A DNA stretch of 64,000 nucleotides, taken from Bog-159 sp963818855. Its GTDB lineage: Bacteria; Acidobacteriota; Terriglobia; Bryobacterales; Bryobacteraceae. Position 1 is the first letter of the stretch. Every line of letters starts with the position of its first letter. The DNA lies in the NCBI GenBank assembly GCA_963818855.1, contig CAWFUH010000017.1, positions 434,001 to 498,000 on the forward strand, read 5' to 3'. The position numbers were made by a program, and so were the translations under genes. Under the pieces are notes generated by a model, which had not been told where the DNA came from, made no database searches, and saw only the letters and a program-made list of their open reading frames with translations. Of this stretch, positions 7,400 through 17,412 are shown piece after piece.

Positions 7400-10054
7400 T
7401 TAATTCGACCGCAATGCAACCATCGGATCGATCCTGGATGCTTTCCAGGCGGGAATATAGCCGGCGATCGCCGCAACCGCGATGAGAAGCGATCCCACCT
7501 CGATAAATGTCACCGGGTCTCCGGCAGTTATCCCAAACAACAGGCTGCCCAGCGCGCTCGACAAGACTCGCGAGCCTGCCAGCCCCAACGCGAGACCTAC
7601 AGCGGCCAATCCAAGCGTCCGTAGCACGATGCGGCGCTGCAGGTCAGTGGCGGACGCTCCCAGCGCCATCCGAATTCCAATTTCCTGCACTCGTTGACTG
7701 ACCGAAAACGAAATTACGGCATAGATCCCCAGGGAAGCCAGTATCAAGGCGAAAGCCGCGAATCCGGCCAGCAACAGCACCAGGAATCGCCGCGGGGAAA
7801 CCGCTCTGTCGACCAGGTTCTGGAGCGTCACAAATTCGCGGACCGGCAGATTCGGGTCGATTGGACGGAGAGCCGTTCGAATCCCTGCTGCCAGACCGTC
7901 CGGTGGAAGTGCGGTTCGCACGACCAGTTGCATGGCCGCGTAGTCCCGGGTTTGCCGCATTGGCAGATACATTTCCGACCCGCCCGCCGTTTCGAGAGCC
8001 GCATGACGGACGTCGGCGACTATGCCGACTACCCTGCGACCCCCATCCGTCGTGATCATCTGTCCTACCGGGTTCTGGCCCGGCCACAATGTCCTCGCCA
8101 GCGTCTCATTGACTACCACGACGCGTTCGCTGGACGCGCGATCCCTCTCCGTAAATTCTCTACCCAACCGCAACGGAATTCCTGCCGCGGCGAAATACCC
8201 GTTGCTCACAACGCGAACGTATGGTTCCGGCGGCGGGTGACCCTTCCCGTAAATCTGTCCTACAGCAGAGACCGCCCACGAACGGTCGTCGCGCAGCGGC
8301 AACGCGTCCGTAATTCCAGACGCCAGAATGCCGGGAACAGACCGGGTCCGACGCAGCACTTCGTCGATAAAAGAGTTTTGCTGGGCAAGACTCGATATCC
8401 CAAAACTCGGGTCAACCCTCAGCGCGGCTGCCCGCTCCGGTTGAAATCCCAGATGCACATCGAGGACGCGGAGAAAGCTGCGAATCAGCAGCCCCGCGCC
8501 GACCAGCAGTATGCAGGCGAAGGCGAGTTCGGAAACCACCAATCCATCGCGGACCCAGGCATGCCGCTTGCCGCCGCTCGAACCGCGGCTCGCATCTTCG
8601 ATTCCTTCACGAAGGGAGAGTGCCGCGACCCGTAGCGCCGGCAGCAGGCCAAAGAGCACGCCGGCAGCGACGGCCGCCAGCAGCGTGAAAAGGAGCGCGC
8701 TCCCATCGACCCGAACGCTTTCGAGCAAAGGAAGATTGAACGCATGCAGATGCGCCAGTTCGCGTGTCCCGGCCACTGCGAGGACCAGTCCCAGCACCGC
8801 ACCGCAACACGAGAGCGCCAAGCTCTCGGTCAGCATCTGTCTCAGGAGCCGCGAACGGCCCGCTCCTAACGCGGCCCGCATCGCCATTTCCTTTTGCCGC
8901 GTGCCTAACCTCGCCAATTGCAGATTCGAAAGATTGGCGCACACAATCAGCATTACAACACCGACCGCGCAGGCCAGCACGAACAGAGCCGGACTGACTG
9001 GCCCGCTCACGTGTTGCCCCAGCGGGACTAGTCTCGGAACGATCGGGTTCCGATCCGGATATTGGCTCGTTAGTTGTTTACCCAGCATGGCTAACTCAGC
9101 CTGCGCGCTCTGCAGGGTTTCGCCGGGTTTCAATCTTCCGATGACCTTCATCGTGTTTCCCCTGGGCTTGTTTTGGTCATTCAGCGGCCACGGAATAAAG
9201 ATATCGATGGGCGTGCCCGGAGCAAAGACGCTCGCGAAATCAAAGGATGCGGGCATTACGCCCACAATTGTCACCGGACGATTGTTCAAAGTCAGCTTCC
9301 GGCCCAGCACGTGGGGGTCTCGATCGAAGTGCCGCCGCCAAAAGCTGTAACTCAAGAGCATTGCCGGGGGAGCGGAATACTTCCCTTGGCACTCCTGGGT
9401 GGTGAACGATCTTCCGATTGCCGGCGGCACACCGAGCAATGCGAACAGGTTCCCGGTCACGGGAACACTCGTGAGACGCTCGGACTCGCCGGCTCCCGTC
9501 AGTTCGCTGTCGCCCGCGCGGTAGAACCCGGACCAACCCGCCAGATCGGAGAATGACCGGTTCAATTCCCGGAGGTCTGTATAGTGTTCGGTTTGGGTGG
9601 CCCAGTCGTCGCCGTTGGAAACCCATATCAGCTGCCCTGGATCGCGAAACGGGAGCGGGCGCAGGAGCAGCGCATTCACCACACTGAAGACCGTAGAACT
9701 GGCTCCGATGCCCAGGCCGGCGATGAGGATCGTAAACGCCGCAAATCCGGCATCGCGCCGCATGCCGCGAAACGCGTAGCGTGCATCCTGCGCCAGGTCA
9801 TTCATCCAGCGCACGATCCAGGTGGAGCGAGCTTCTTCCGATTTTTGTGTCATATTGCCAAACTTTCTCCGCGCCGCGGCGCGTGCCTCCGGCCCGGACA
9901 CGCCTTGCGCGGCCAGGTCGTCAGCCATTGAGTCAATGTGGAATTCCATCTCTTCCCACAGCAGGCGCTGCCTTTGGCTGCGGTCCAGCCAATATCGCCA
10001 ACGGTGTCGAAAACGCTTCCACCTGGAATGTGCTTGCATGTGCGCTCCGGCCAA
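7400..10054 (-). CDS. ADOP-family (MacB/FtsX-type) ABC transporter permease
   Basis: Up to 884 residues. TTG at 10054 abuts the upstream padR gene; ATG at 10039 (MQAHSRWKR) is an equally likely start. The N-terminal 80 residues are the soluble ADOP leader (LLWEEMEFHIDSMADDLAAQG). Then comes a first helix (AFTILIAGLGIGASSTVFSVVNALLL), a MacB-like periplasmic domain, and two FtsX permease domains, each with the usual helices and the sequence (LGTRQKEMAMRAALGAGR; VQEIGIRMALGAS). It ends in the conserved IDPMVALR. The family lacks its own ATPase gene, hence 'orphan'; substrates are unknown, perhaps lipids or small molecules exported across the inner membrane. The immediately upstream PadR gene is the standard regulator for this group. 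Confidence 0.93.
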   Translation of the reverse strand: MAGAHMQAHSRWKRFRHRWRYWLDRSQRQRLLWEEMEFHIDSMADDLAAQGVSGPEARAAARRKFGNMTQKSEEARSTWIVRWMNDLAQDARYAFRGMRRDAGFAAFTILIAGLGIGASSTVFSVVNALLLRPLPFRDPGQLIWVSNGDDWATQTEHYTDLRELNRSFSDLAGWSGFYRAGDSELTGAGESERLTSVPVTGNLFALLGVPPAIGRSFTTQECQGKYSAPPAMLLSYSFWRRHFDRDPHVLGRKLTLNNRPVTIVGVMPASFDFASVFAPGTPIDIFIPWPLNDQNKPRGNTMKVIGRLKPGETLQSAQAELAMLGKQLTSQYPDRNPIVPRLVPLGQHVSGPVSPALFVLACAVGVVMLIVCANLSNLQLARLGTRQKEMAMRAALGAGRSRLLRQMLTESLALSCCGAVLGLVLAVAGTRELAHLHAFNLPLLESVRVDGSALLFTLLAAVAAGVLFGLLPALRVAALSLREGIEDASRGSSGGKRHAWVRDGLVVSELAFACILLVGAGLLIRSFLRVLDVHLGFQPERAAALRVDPSFGISSLAQQNSFIDEVLRRTRSVPGILASGITDALPLRDDRSWAVSAVGQIYGKGHPPPEPYVRVVSNGYFAAAGIPLRLGREFTERDRASSERVVVVNETLARTLWPGQNPVGQMITTDGGRRVVGIVADVRHAALETAGGSEMYLPMRQTRDYAAMQLVVRTALPPDGLAAGIRTALRPIDPNLPVREFVTLQNLVDRAVSPRRFLVLLLAGFAAFALILASLGIYAVISFSVSQRVQEIGIRMALGASATDLQRRIVLRTLGLAAVGLALGLAGSRVLSSALGSLLFGITAGDPVTFIEVGSLLIAVAAIAGYIPAWKASRIDPMVALRSN

Positions 10055-10393
10055 TCAGGCGAACCCCATGATGCGGGCTACCGCTCCGGTGACCTGGCGG
10101 TAACGGGCCGACTCCCCGGCGAGGTGTTTGCGGCCGTCGGGGGTCAGCTTATAGAAACGAGCGCGGCGGTTGTTGGCCGAGAGGCCCCATTCGCCCTCGA
10201 TCCAGCCATTCAGCTCGAGCCGCTGGAGAGCCGGGTAAAGAGAGCCTTCTTCGACGCGCAGCAGATCGTCAGACAATTGTTGAATCAGTTGCGCGATGGC
10301 ATACCCATGCAAATGGCCGCGCACCAATATCTTGAGAACGAGCATGTCCAGCGTGCCAGGCAAAAGGTCAGCCTTCGGTTTCCCGGTTCCCAT
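10055..10393 (-). CDS. PadR-family transcriptional regulator
   Basis: 112 residues, the normal length for the short PadR subfamily. It has the winged-helix motifs LLPGTLDMLVLKIL, HGYAIAQLIQQLS, EEGSLYPALQRLELNGWIEGEW and RRARFYKLTPDGRKHL. PadR proteins are repressors that usually act on adjacent transporter genes and respond to small molecules. Its stop codon touches the start of the ADOP permease gene, so the two form an operon and the repressor probably controls that permease and itself. Confidence 0.93.
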   Translation of the reverse strand: MGTGKPKADLLPGTLDMLVLKILVRGHLHGYAIAQLIQQLSDDLLRVEEGSLYPALQRLELNGWIEGEWGLSANNRRARFYKLTPDGRKHLAGESARYRQVTGAVARIMGFA

Positions 10394-10449
10394 AGACGGT
10401 CTGATTATAGAACGATAGAATTTCCGTTTGGTTAGGTGGGAAATGGAAG

Positions 10450-10480
10450 AGAGAAGTCAGGAGTCAGGAGTCAGGCGTCA
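10450..10480 (+). repeat. Short tandem repeat of GTCAGGA
   Basis: A GTCAGGA unit of 7 bp is repeated about four times with one change (GTCAGGC). It lies in the 116-bp gap between the padR start and the 3' end of the cytochrome/ankyrin gene. It looks like slippage-generated simple repeat; no function is inferred. Confidence 0.55.
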
Positions 10481-10509
10481 GAATATGTCGCCATTCGCGG
10501 GGTTCCGTG

Positions 10510-12813
10510 TTAGCGCCGGGCTAGCGCCGCGACTGTGGTGTGGACGCCGGCAGTTTCGGACGCCAGTGTCAGGGCCATGGTCGCCAGGCTGGTACTGGCC
10601 GCCGAGATCCACTGGTCGACGCCATGCGGGAAGCCGTTATCGAAATATGGCTGGAATCCGGCGGCGCGCGAGCGTACGTGCCACGACCCGTCATCCATTT
10701 GGGTATCCAACAGGTACCGCACGCCGCGGCGATAGGCGGGATCGGATACCGGCAGGCCGGAGGACTCCAGCGCCAACATGGCCAATCCGGTGGTGTAGGC
10801 TCCGCTCTGCATCGAGCGGATATCGGACCAGCCGCCGTCGACATGTTGCGCCGCCAGCAGATCGCGGCGGGCCAGGAGAGCTGCGTCTTTGGTCTTGCCG
10901 GCCCAGGCCAGGCCTTGCAGCCGCCACGCCAGGTCGTAGTTAGTGCGCGGCTGGAACTCGCCGATCCAGGCGGCCGCGAGCTGGATCGATTTTGCGTACA
11001 CGGCTTGGTCCATGCTGCCGGGCCTGCCTGGGGCGTACAATTGCAGAGCGCGCATGGAGAGCACGGTTTGCCCTAGAGTATCCGCGCATAACGGAGGTCT
11101 GGCTTCGGGGCCGTAGGCCCAGTGTCCGTCGGCCATCTGCCGGGTCTGGATGAACATGGCGACGGCGTCCGTGCTGAGGTCGGGCTTGTAGCCCTCCGCA
11201 TCCAGTCCCAAAAGAGCGTACGCCAGAATCGTCGGGTTGGCGTTGAGCGCGGGAACGAACGAGCCCTGATGGAGAAGATCGCGGCTGCCCTCGAGCGAGC
11301 CCGCATTCACCTTCACCTGCTGGGCGGCGGTCTGCTCGTCTACGCGGAACCCTTTCTTGCGTGCCAGGGCCACGGCCATGGCGGACAGGCTCTGGTTATG
11401 ACAGGAAAAGCATCCGGCCTTCGGCACGAAACTGGCGTCGGTACGCTGCAACAGCGACAGGCTGGCCGACACCGCCGTTTCGATCGTATTCCCGCGGCGC
11501 ATGAATGCCGGTTGAATCGGCACCGGCGCGGTCGCGCTGGTCGCACCGGCCTTCAGGAGAACGTCCACCAATGCGGTATTACCGTGCATTTTCGCCAGAT
11601 CGAGAGGCGTGAGGCCGGTATCGCCGGAACTCTGGTGCTGGCTCCTGGCATTGACGTTGGCGCCCTTCTCGATCAGCAGCTTAACCTGTTCGACCGGCAG
11701 CAGGTCGGAGATAGCCGCGTACATCAACGCGGTCCGTCCGCTGGGACCGGCAGCGTTGACGTCCGCACCGTGCTGCAACATCAGGCGGGTCGGTTTGGGA
11801 TCGTCCAGGAGCACCAGGTTCAGCAGGGCGATGGTGGCCTGCATGGGGTCCAGATTACGACCCGCCAGCAGGTCGATACATTTCGTGCAATCCGCTCCGG
11901 CAGCGTTGGCTATGGCGACTCCGCCGATGTCTTTTACTTCGGCGCCGCGGTCGAGCAGCAGTTGCATGGTCTCCGCATCGCCGGCCAGAGAGGCTTCCAA
12001 AAGCGGCGACGATTCCGCGCTGGGATTCGAATTCGGATTGGGATTGGCGCCGTGGGCCAGCAGCAGTTTCACGACGGCCGCGCCGCCCGGATGGCTGGCC
12101 GCCGCCATCAGCGGGGTGCGCGCGTCATCGGAACAGGCATTGACGTCCGCGCCGTGAGCTAACAGAACCTGCGTCTTGGCCAGATCGACAGCGGCCCACA
12201 TGAGTGCCGTAGCTCCCGCGTCATTGCGCTGGTTGGGATCGGCGCCCAGCCGGATCAGCCGTTCGAGCGTGGCCGGGCTCGAATAGAGCACCGCGTACAT
12301 AAACGGCGTCGAGCCTTCGGGACCGCGCGCATTCAGAAGCTTGGGATCCCGCGCCAACATTTTGTTGAATGCCTGCCGGTCAGGCGCGCGCAGCGTCTGG
12401 ACCATGGCGACGGCCTGCGGGTTCAGCGGCGGCAATTCGATTTCGTTGGCCAACGCATCCGGCCATTCGGCGCCCTGCTCGATCCAGGCCTTGATGATCT
12501 GAACCTGCTCCGGGTGGAGCGGACCGGTGGGCGGCATCTGTAGCCCGAAATCGGATCCAGACACGCGATGATACAAGAAACTGTTTTCTACGCTCCCAGG
12601 CATCACGCGGCGGGCGCCGGGCTTCAGGACGGAGCTTCTGCGGTCGACACGCAGCCCGTTATTCTGCTTCTTCGGCCCGTGGCAACCGACGCAGTTCTGG
12701 CGGAAGATCGGCTGCACGTCGCGGGCGAAGTCCACTTTTGCGGGCGTTTGCGGAAACGCTTGCGGAAGCAGGCAAAGGCCGGCGATGGCGGAAGCGGCTA
12801 ACGATCTGTACAC
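10510..12813 (-). CDS. Secreted cytochrome c / ankyrin-repeat / cyclase-like multidomain protein
   Basis: I chose GTG 12813 (767 residues) because CCGGAGGG lies just upstream; the longer frame to 12984 runs into the neighbouring repeat region. A signal peptide (SLAASAIAGLCLLPQAFPQ) is followed by a planctomycete-type cytochrome c domain with heme motif CVGCH near residue 40 and MPP as likely axial Met region. Residues about 150-420 are ankyrin repeats (e.g. GADVNACSDDARTPLMAAA, GRTALMYAAI). The C-terminal part contains a second heme-like motif CFSCH near residue 467 and repeats resembling squalene-cyclase/prenyltransferase helical barrels (DGHWAYG, DGGWSDI, DGSWHVR). It is probably periplasmic. 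Role unknown; similar architectures are reported from Acidobacteria and Planctomycetes. Confidence 0.88.
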   Translation of the reverse strand: MYRSLAASAIAGLCLLPQAFPQTPAKVDFARDVQPIFRQNCVGCHGPKKQNNGLRVDRRSSVLKPGARRVMPGSVENSFLYHRVSGSDFGLQMPPTGPLHPEQVQIIKAWIEQGAEWPDALANEIELPPLNPQAVAMVQTLRAPDRQAFNKMLARDPKLLNARGPEGSTPFMYAVLYSSPATLERLIRLGADPNQRNDAGATALMWAAVDLAKTQVLLAHGADVNACSDDARTPLMAAASHPGGAAVVKLLLAHGANPNPNSNPSAESSPLLEASLAGDAETMQLLLDRGAEVKDIGGVAIANAAGADCTKCIDLLAGRNLDPMQATIALLNLVLLDDPKPTRLMLQHGADVNAAGPSGRTALMYAAISDLLPVEQVKLLIEKGANVNARSQHQSSGDTGLTPLDLAKMHGNTALVDVLLKAGATSATAPVPIQPAFMRRGNTIETAVSASLSLLQRTDASFVPKAGCFSCHNQSLSAMAVALARKKGFRVDEQTAAQQVKVNAGSLEGSRDLLHQGSFVPALNANPTILAYALLGLDAEGYKPDLSTDAVAMFIQTRQMADGHWAYGPEARPPLCADTLGQTVLSMRALQLYAPGRPGSMDQAVYAKSIQLAAAWIGEFQPRTNYDLAWRLQGLAWAGKTKDAALLARRDLLAAQHVDGGWSDIRSMQSGAYTTGLAMLALESSGLPVSDPAYRRGVRYLLDTQMDDGSWHVRSRAAGFQPYFDNGFPHGVDQWISAASTSLATMALTLASETAGVHTTVAALARR

Positions 12814-12997
12814 TGATACCCTCCGGGGCGAGCTTTCGTTTCGAGATGCGGTTGCGTGCGCTGGGCAACCCCTGAAACTGCCGCGACACCCGGCGTCATG
12901 CCATTGTAGCTGAGCGGCTCCCGGAACACCAGGAAATTGGAGAAAGACGGAATGCCGCGTACGAGGCAGCGCAGCTGCATCCAAGAGGTTCGATGCA

Positions 12998-13036
12998 GCG
13001 GGGCTGAAGCCCCGCGCCGGCTAAAGCCCGCCCTCC
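12998..13036 (+). repeat. Twin-hairpin repeat, family A copy 2
   Basis: GCGGGGC TGAA GCCCCGC followed by GCCGGC TAAA GCCCGCC and tail CTCC, identical in the first hairpin to the copy at 2804. It lies between two divergent genes, 30 bp before the ATP-grasp start. Confidence 0.8.
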
Positions 13037-13065
13037 AATACACCTGATAAACTCAGTAGAACCTC

Positions 13066-14004
13066 ATGCGAAAAATCGGACTTTTGTATGGCATGGAAGC
13101 GACTTTTCCGCCCGCCCTGGTGGAGCGCATCAACGCGCTGGCGGTGGATGACGTGCGCGCGGAAAGCATTGTCGTGGGCGGAGTCGGGATGGCACAACCC
13201 AGCGGCTATCGGGTGATCGTCGACCGCATCTCGCAGGATATTCCCTTCTATCGCTCGTACCTTAAAAATGCGGTGCTTGGGGGCACCATGGTCATCAACA
13301 ATCCGTTCTGGTGGAGCGCCGACGATAAATTTTTCAACTACGCGCTGGCGGAACGCATCGGCGTGGCAGTACCCCGTACGGTACTGCTGCCGCACAAGCA
13401 GCATCCGCCGTCTACCACCGAGCGCTCCATGCGGAATCTGCGCTACCCGCTCAATTGGGATGAGATCTTCGCTTATGTCGGCTTCCCCGCGTTTCTGAAA
13501 CCGCACGCCGGCGGCGGCTGGAAGAACGTCTACAAGGTGGACAACCCCCAGGAGCTTTTCGCGGCGTACGATCAGACCGGCGATCTCTGCATGACTCTGC
13601 AGAAAGCCGTAAACTTCACGGATTATTTCCGCTGCTACGTGATCGGCCAGGAGAAGGTGTGGGTGATGCGCTACGATCCCAAGCAGCCGCACGAAAATCG
13701 CTACGTGAAAAATCCGCCGCCGATCGAGCCGGCCTTGTATGCGCGGGTGGTGGGCGATGCGCTGAAGCTATGCCGCGCGCTGGGCTACGACATGAACACG
13801 GTCGAGTTCGCCGTCGAAGATGGGGTCCCATACGCCATCGATTTTTTGAATCCCGCGCCGGACGCCGACGTGCACTCGGTGGGCCCGGAGAACTTCGAGT
13901 GGATCGTCAACGCCATGGCTGAACTGGCTATCCAGAAGGCGCTCAGCGAGCGAAACCCCGCTGGCGATTTCCACTGGGCCAGTTTCCTTGGAGGGCGGGG
14001 CTGA
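13066..14004 (+). CDS. ATP-grasp domain protein (RimK/glutathione-synthetase-like)
   Basis: 312 residues. The fold is recognised from the central ATP-binding segment (FPAFLKPHAGGGWKNVYKV, then DLCMTLQKAVNFTDYFRCYVIGQEKVWVMRYDP) and the C-terminal metal/ATP motif (VEFAVEDGVPYAIDFLNPAPD), which supplies the acidic and Asn magnesium ligands. These enzymes join a carboxylate to an amine or thiol with ATP hydrolysis through an acyl-phosphate. The substrate cannot be read from sequence. The gene stands alone, with a twin-hairpin repeat upstream and a decayed boxB fragment immediately downstream on the other strand. Confidence 0.85.
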   Translation: MRKIGLLYGMEATFPPALVERINALAVDDVRAESIVVGGVGMAQPSGYRVIVDRISQDIPFYRSYLKNAVLGGTMVINNPFWWSADDKFFNYALAERIGVAVPRTVLLPHKQHPPSTTERSMRNLRYPLNWDEIFAYVGFPAFLKPHAGGGWKNVYKVDNPQELFAAYDQTGDLCMTLQKAVNFTDYFRCYVIGQEKVWVMRYDPKQPHENRYVKNPPPIEPALYARVVGDALKLCRALGYDMNTVEFAVEDGVPYAIDFLNPAPDADVHSVGPENFEWIVNAMAELAIQKALSERNPAGDFHWASFLGGRG

Positions 14005-14014
14005 GCCGCAAATA

Positions 14015-14165
14015 CTACTCCAGTGGGCGATTTTGCCGATTTCGGGCCGTTTTTTTCCGGGGGCATGCGGCTGCGCACATAGGCGGAGTCTTTTTCGATG
14101 GGTAGGAGTGTGCAAGGTGGAAGCGGCGGTCAAGGATACCCAGGCCCATATGTGCCGATGTGCCG
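14015..14165 (-). pseudogene. Decayed duplicate of the 3' end of boxB
   Basis: Read on the minus strand, this stretch repeats the last ~60 codons of boxB (intact copy about 16075-16270) with indels. Shared segments include HRHI, a YVRS-MPPEK-like stretch and PEIGKIAHW; at DNA level both copies share TTTTTCCGGGGGCATG and GGCGGAGTCTTTTTCG. The frame is broken and no ribosome site or start exists, so it is a relic and not a gene. It sits directly after the ATP-grasp gene and on the far side of the toxin-nuclease island from the intact boxB end. Confidence 0.8.
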
Positions 14166-14263
14166 GTGGAAGCGGCGGTGCGGGGCCGCAGAGTAAATGA
14201 GCACTTCCTCGGCAGAGTGCGGCGGCCTTGCGAGAGCAGCATATCGTCATGAGGCGCTCTCTT

Positions 14264-15318
14264 TCAGACGTCGATAATCTTGTGGGCGAATAGCTGCCGT
14301 TCAAAGTCGCCCAGCGAGAACTTGCTCCGACCGCGGATGCTATCCTCGACCAGGCGCATCAGCGCCGAGGCGGCGATCAAATTGACGCTCCGGATGGGAG
14401 ATACCGACAGCGCATCCGTCAGCTTCCTCAAATCCGCTTCTTTGAAGGATGACCCAACTACGACGAAGTAGAGCTTCTCGAACCCTTGACCCTGCAATTC
14501 TACGCCGTGGTGTTGCGCGTATTCCAAGAACTTCCGATCTTCTGTTCCCAAAACATAGCCCGCCGAACGAACCTTTGCGTCGATGATGACCGCAAAGCGT
14601 TCCTTCCGGGCGAGGGCTAAGACATCCGCGTTCCTGCCCGTACCTTGGCCTAATTGAGCAATCTCAAAGCCCAGGCAACGAAAGGCGTCAGCGGTTCGCC
14701 GCTCAAAGATCGTGCAGACTGGCTGTTCGCTGAGCTCGAATGGTGGCCTGTCGCCACGCGCAAGAACATCCAGATATTGCAGGGACGCCGGAAGGAACGG
14801 TGAAAGGACGGCCCGGCGCGAGCGGCTGACGATGGCTCGCCAGCACCGTCCGCCTTCGAAACACGCCATCCCGCGAAGCCCATGATGGTCCGCAGCTCGG
14901 GCCGTTGGTTTGCCAACCAGTGTCGAAAACGTTGTTGAAACTCCTCCAGCCACCCGTCGAATCTGGTTCCGACAGTGTGGGTTCTCGCGCCAAGCTCCCG
15001 CTGTGCTCCTCGAAGTTGGCGTTCGTTCGGGACGGACTGAATGTGAAGACATATTTTCGCATAGTCGCTAAATACCTGGTCGTCGTCTAGCCTGGTTTGA
15101 TTGAACAAATTCGGCTCAAGTCCCGCTTCTTGGGCGAGTTCTGTATAACCACCTTTCCAGAAATGGTACTTGACCTGGGCCTCAGTGACGCCGGAGGTTT
15201 TTTGAAAGAGCCCTTTACCCGGAGCCATGCCATCGTTCTTGGCTGCGCAGGCTCGGAACAGGTCGACGATTTCTTCGCGGTTTGGGCGTCTTGTGGATGT
15301 CTTGTTAGCGCCGCTCAT
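14264..15318 (-). CDS. Restriction-like nuclease with HNH-repeat N-terminus, frameshifted
   Basis: Two overlapping frames read as one protein. The first (start 15318) gives residues 1-160 with motifs of the homing-endonuclease-associated repeat (QVKYHFWKGGYTELAQEAGL; TRFDGWLEEFQQRF). The second (to 14264) gives a C-terminal nuclease domain with NADVLALARKERFAVIIDAK, matching the D...(D/E)xK pattern of PD-(D/E)xK restriction enzymes. The join is near 14800-14860 and needs a one-base deletion relative to an intact ancestor. It may be inactive now or an assembly error. It starts 10 bp after the winged-helix antitoxin gene, so toxin, antitoxin and nuclease form one transcription unit, suggesting a defence-type cassette. 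Confidence 0.7.
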
Positions 15319-15328
15319 AACAGTCTCC

Positions 15329-15679
15329 TCAAATCGCGATCTTAGTTTCTATCGCGTCATAATCGGCATGTATGTCACCGTTGCCGGCCTCGAGAAGCCC
15401 TGCAGCCGTCAATGCCTGGACGTCGGCATGCACATTGCTGTAATCGCGTTCCAGCGCCTTTGCCAGAGCGCGCACGCTAGTGACATGGTGCCGACGGACG
15501 TAACGTAACAGTTCCATCCGTTTGCCGGTCAGGACACGGGCAAGGGCGTCCCAACTTTCGAACGCCAAGTGACGCTCATGAAAGGTACGGCCACGCTCGG
15601 CGCGGTGCCACGCATCGACGAATCGGCGCGTGGCATCCTCTTCCATCGCGCCGCCGACCGTGACGTTCACTTTACTCAT
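15329..15679 (-). CDS. Winged-helix antitoxin (HVO_A0114/TumA-like)
   Basis: 116 residues. The core is a MarR/winged-helix DNA-binding domain (MELLRYVRRHHVTSVRALAKALERDYSNVHADVQALTAAGLLE), preceded by a segment typical of the HVO_A0114 family (TFHERHLAFESWDALARVLTGKR). This family is the usual partner of TumE-type (DUF6516) toxins. Its ATG overlaps the toxin stop by the sequence ATGA, indicating translational coupling. It should bind the operon promoter and neutralise the toxin. Confidence 0.83.
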   Translation of the reverse strand: MSKVNVTVGGAMEEDATRRFVDAWHRAERGRTFHERHLAFESWDALARVLTGKRMELLRYVRRHHVTSVRALAKALERDYSNVHADVQALTAAGLLEAGNGDIHADYDAIETKIAI

Positions 15680-15966
15680 TGGTTACCTCGCAGGGCCCGC
15701 ACGTCGGACCAGAAATCGGCGATCAATTGCTCGACCGTGGTGAGATGATACCGTGTTTCGCGACCTTGAAAGTGCCGGTGATCGCCCTTGCCGCGTTCAT
15801 TGTCGTACCCCACCTCGCGAACTCCCGGACGGCCGTAGAACAGACGATATTTCAGTCCGTGGCCGGAGGGCGGAACTGGCGACGGAACACGCCAGAGCAC
15901 CATTTCCACGATCGCGCCGTCATCGTATTCAATGCGCTGGTGGAAGAGCAACTCGGCCTTCGCCAA
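15676..15966 (-). CDS. TumE-family (DUF6516) toxin
   Basis: 96 residues from TTG 15966; the next codon but one upstream is a stop, so no earlier start is possible. Family signature YRLFYG..G.REVGYDNERGKGDHRH and the C-terminal LTTVEQLIADFWSDVRAL are both present. TumE toxins pair with HVO_A0114-like antitoxins; their biochemical target is not something I can state. Gene order is toxin first, then antitoxin with a 4-bp overlap, then the frameshifted nuclease. The start codon lies very close to the predicted promoter, so the mRNA may be leaderless. Confidence 0.82.
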   Translation of the reverse strand: MAKAELLFHQRIEYDDGAIVEMVLWRVPSPVPPSGHGLKYRLFYGRPGVREVGYDNERGKGDHRHFQGRETRYHLTTVEQLIADFWSDVRALRGNQ

Positions 15967-15971
15967 GCTTT

Positions 15972-16001
15972 ATGATGGCATCGGATACCACATGGTGTCA
16001 A
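15972..16001 (-). promoter_or_regulatory. Possible promoter/operator of the tumE operon
   Basis: On the minus strand TTGACA lies at 16001-15996 and CATCAT at 15977-15972 with an 18-bp spacer, a fair sigma-70 match. On the plus strand the same segment has two direct repeats, CCACATGGTGTC (from 15989) and CCATATGGTGTC (from 16004), which could be antitoxin half-sites. Predicted by eye only. Confidence 0.4.
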
Positions 16002-16017
16002 GGACCATATGGTGTCG

Positions 16018-17412
<1,395 letters not shown>

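Noticed and set aside
12814..12984. N-terminal extension of the cytochrome/ankyrin protein
   Set aside because: The GTG at 12813 has a strong ribosome site and begins the signal peptide; the extension has no conserved sequence.
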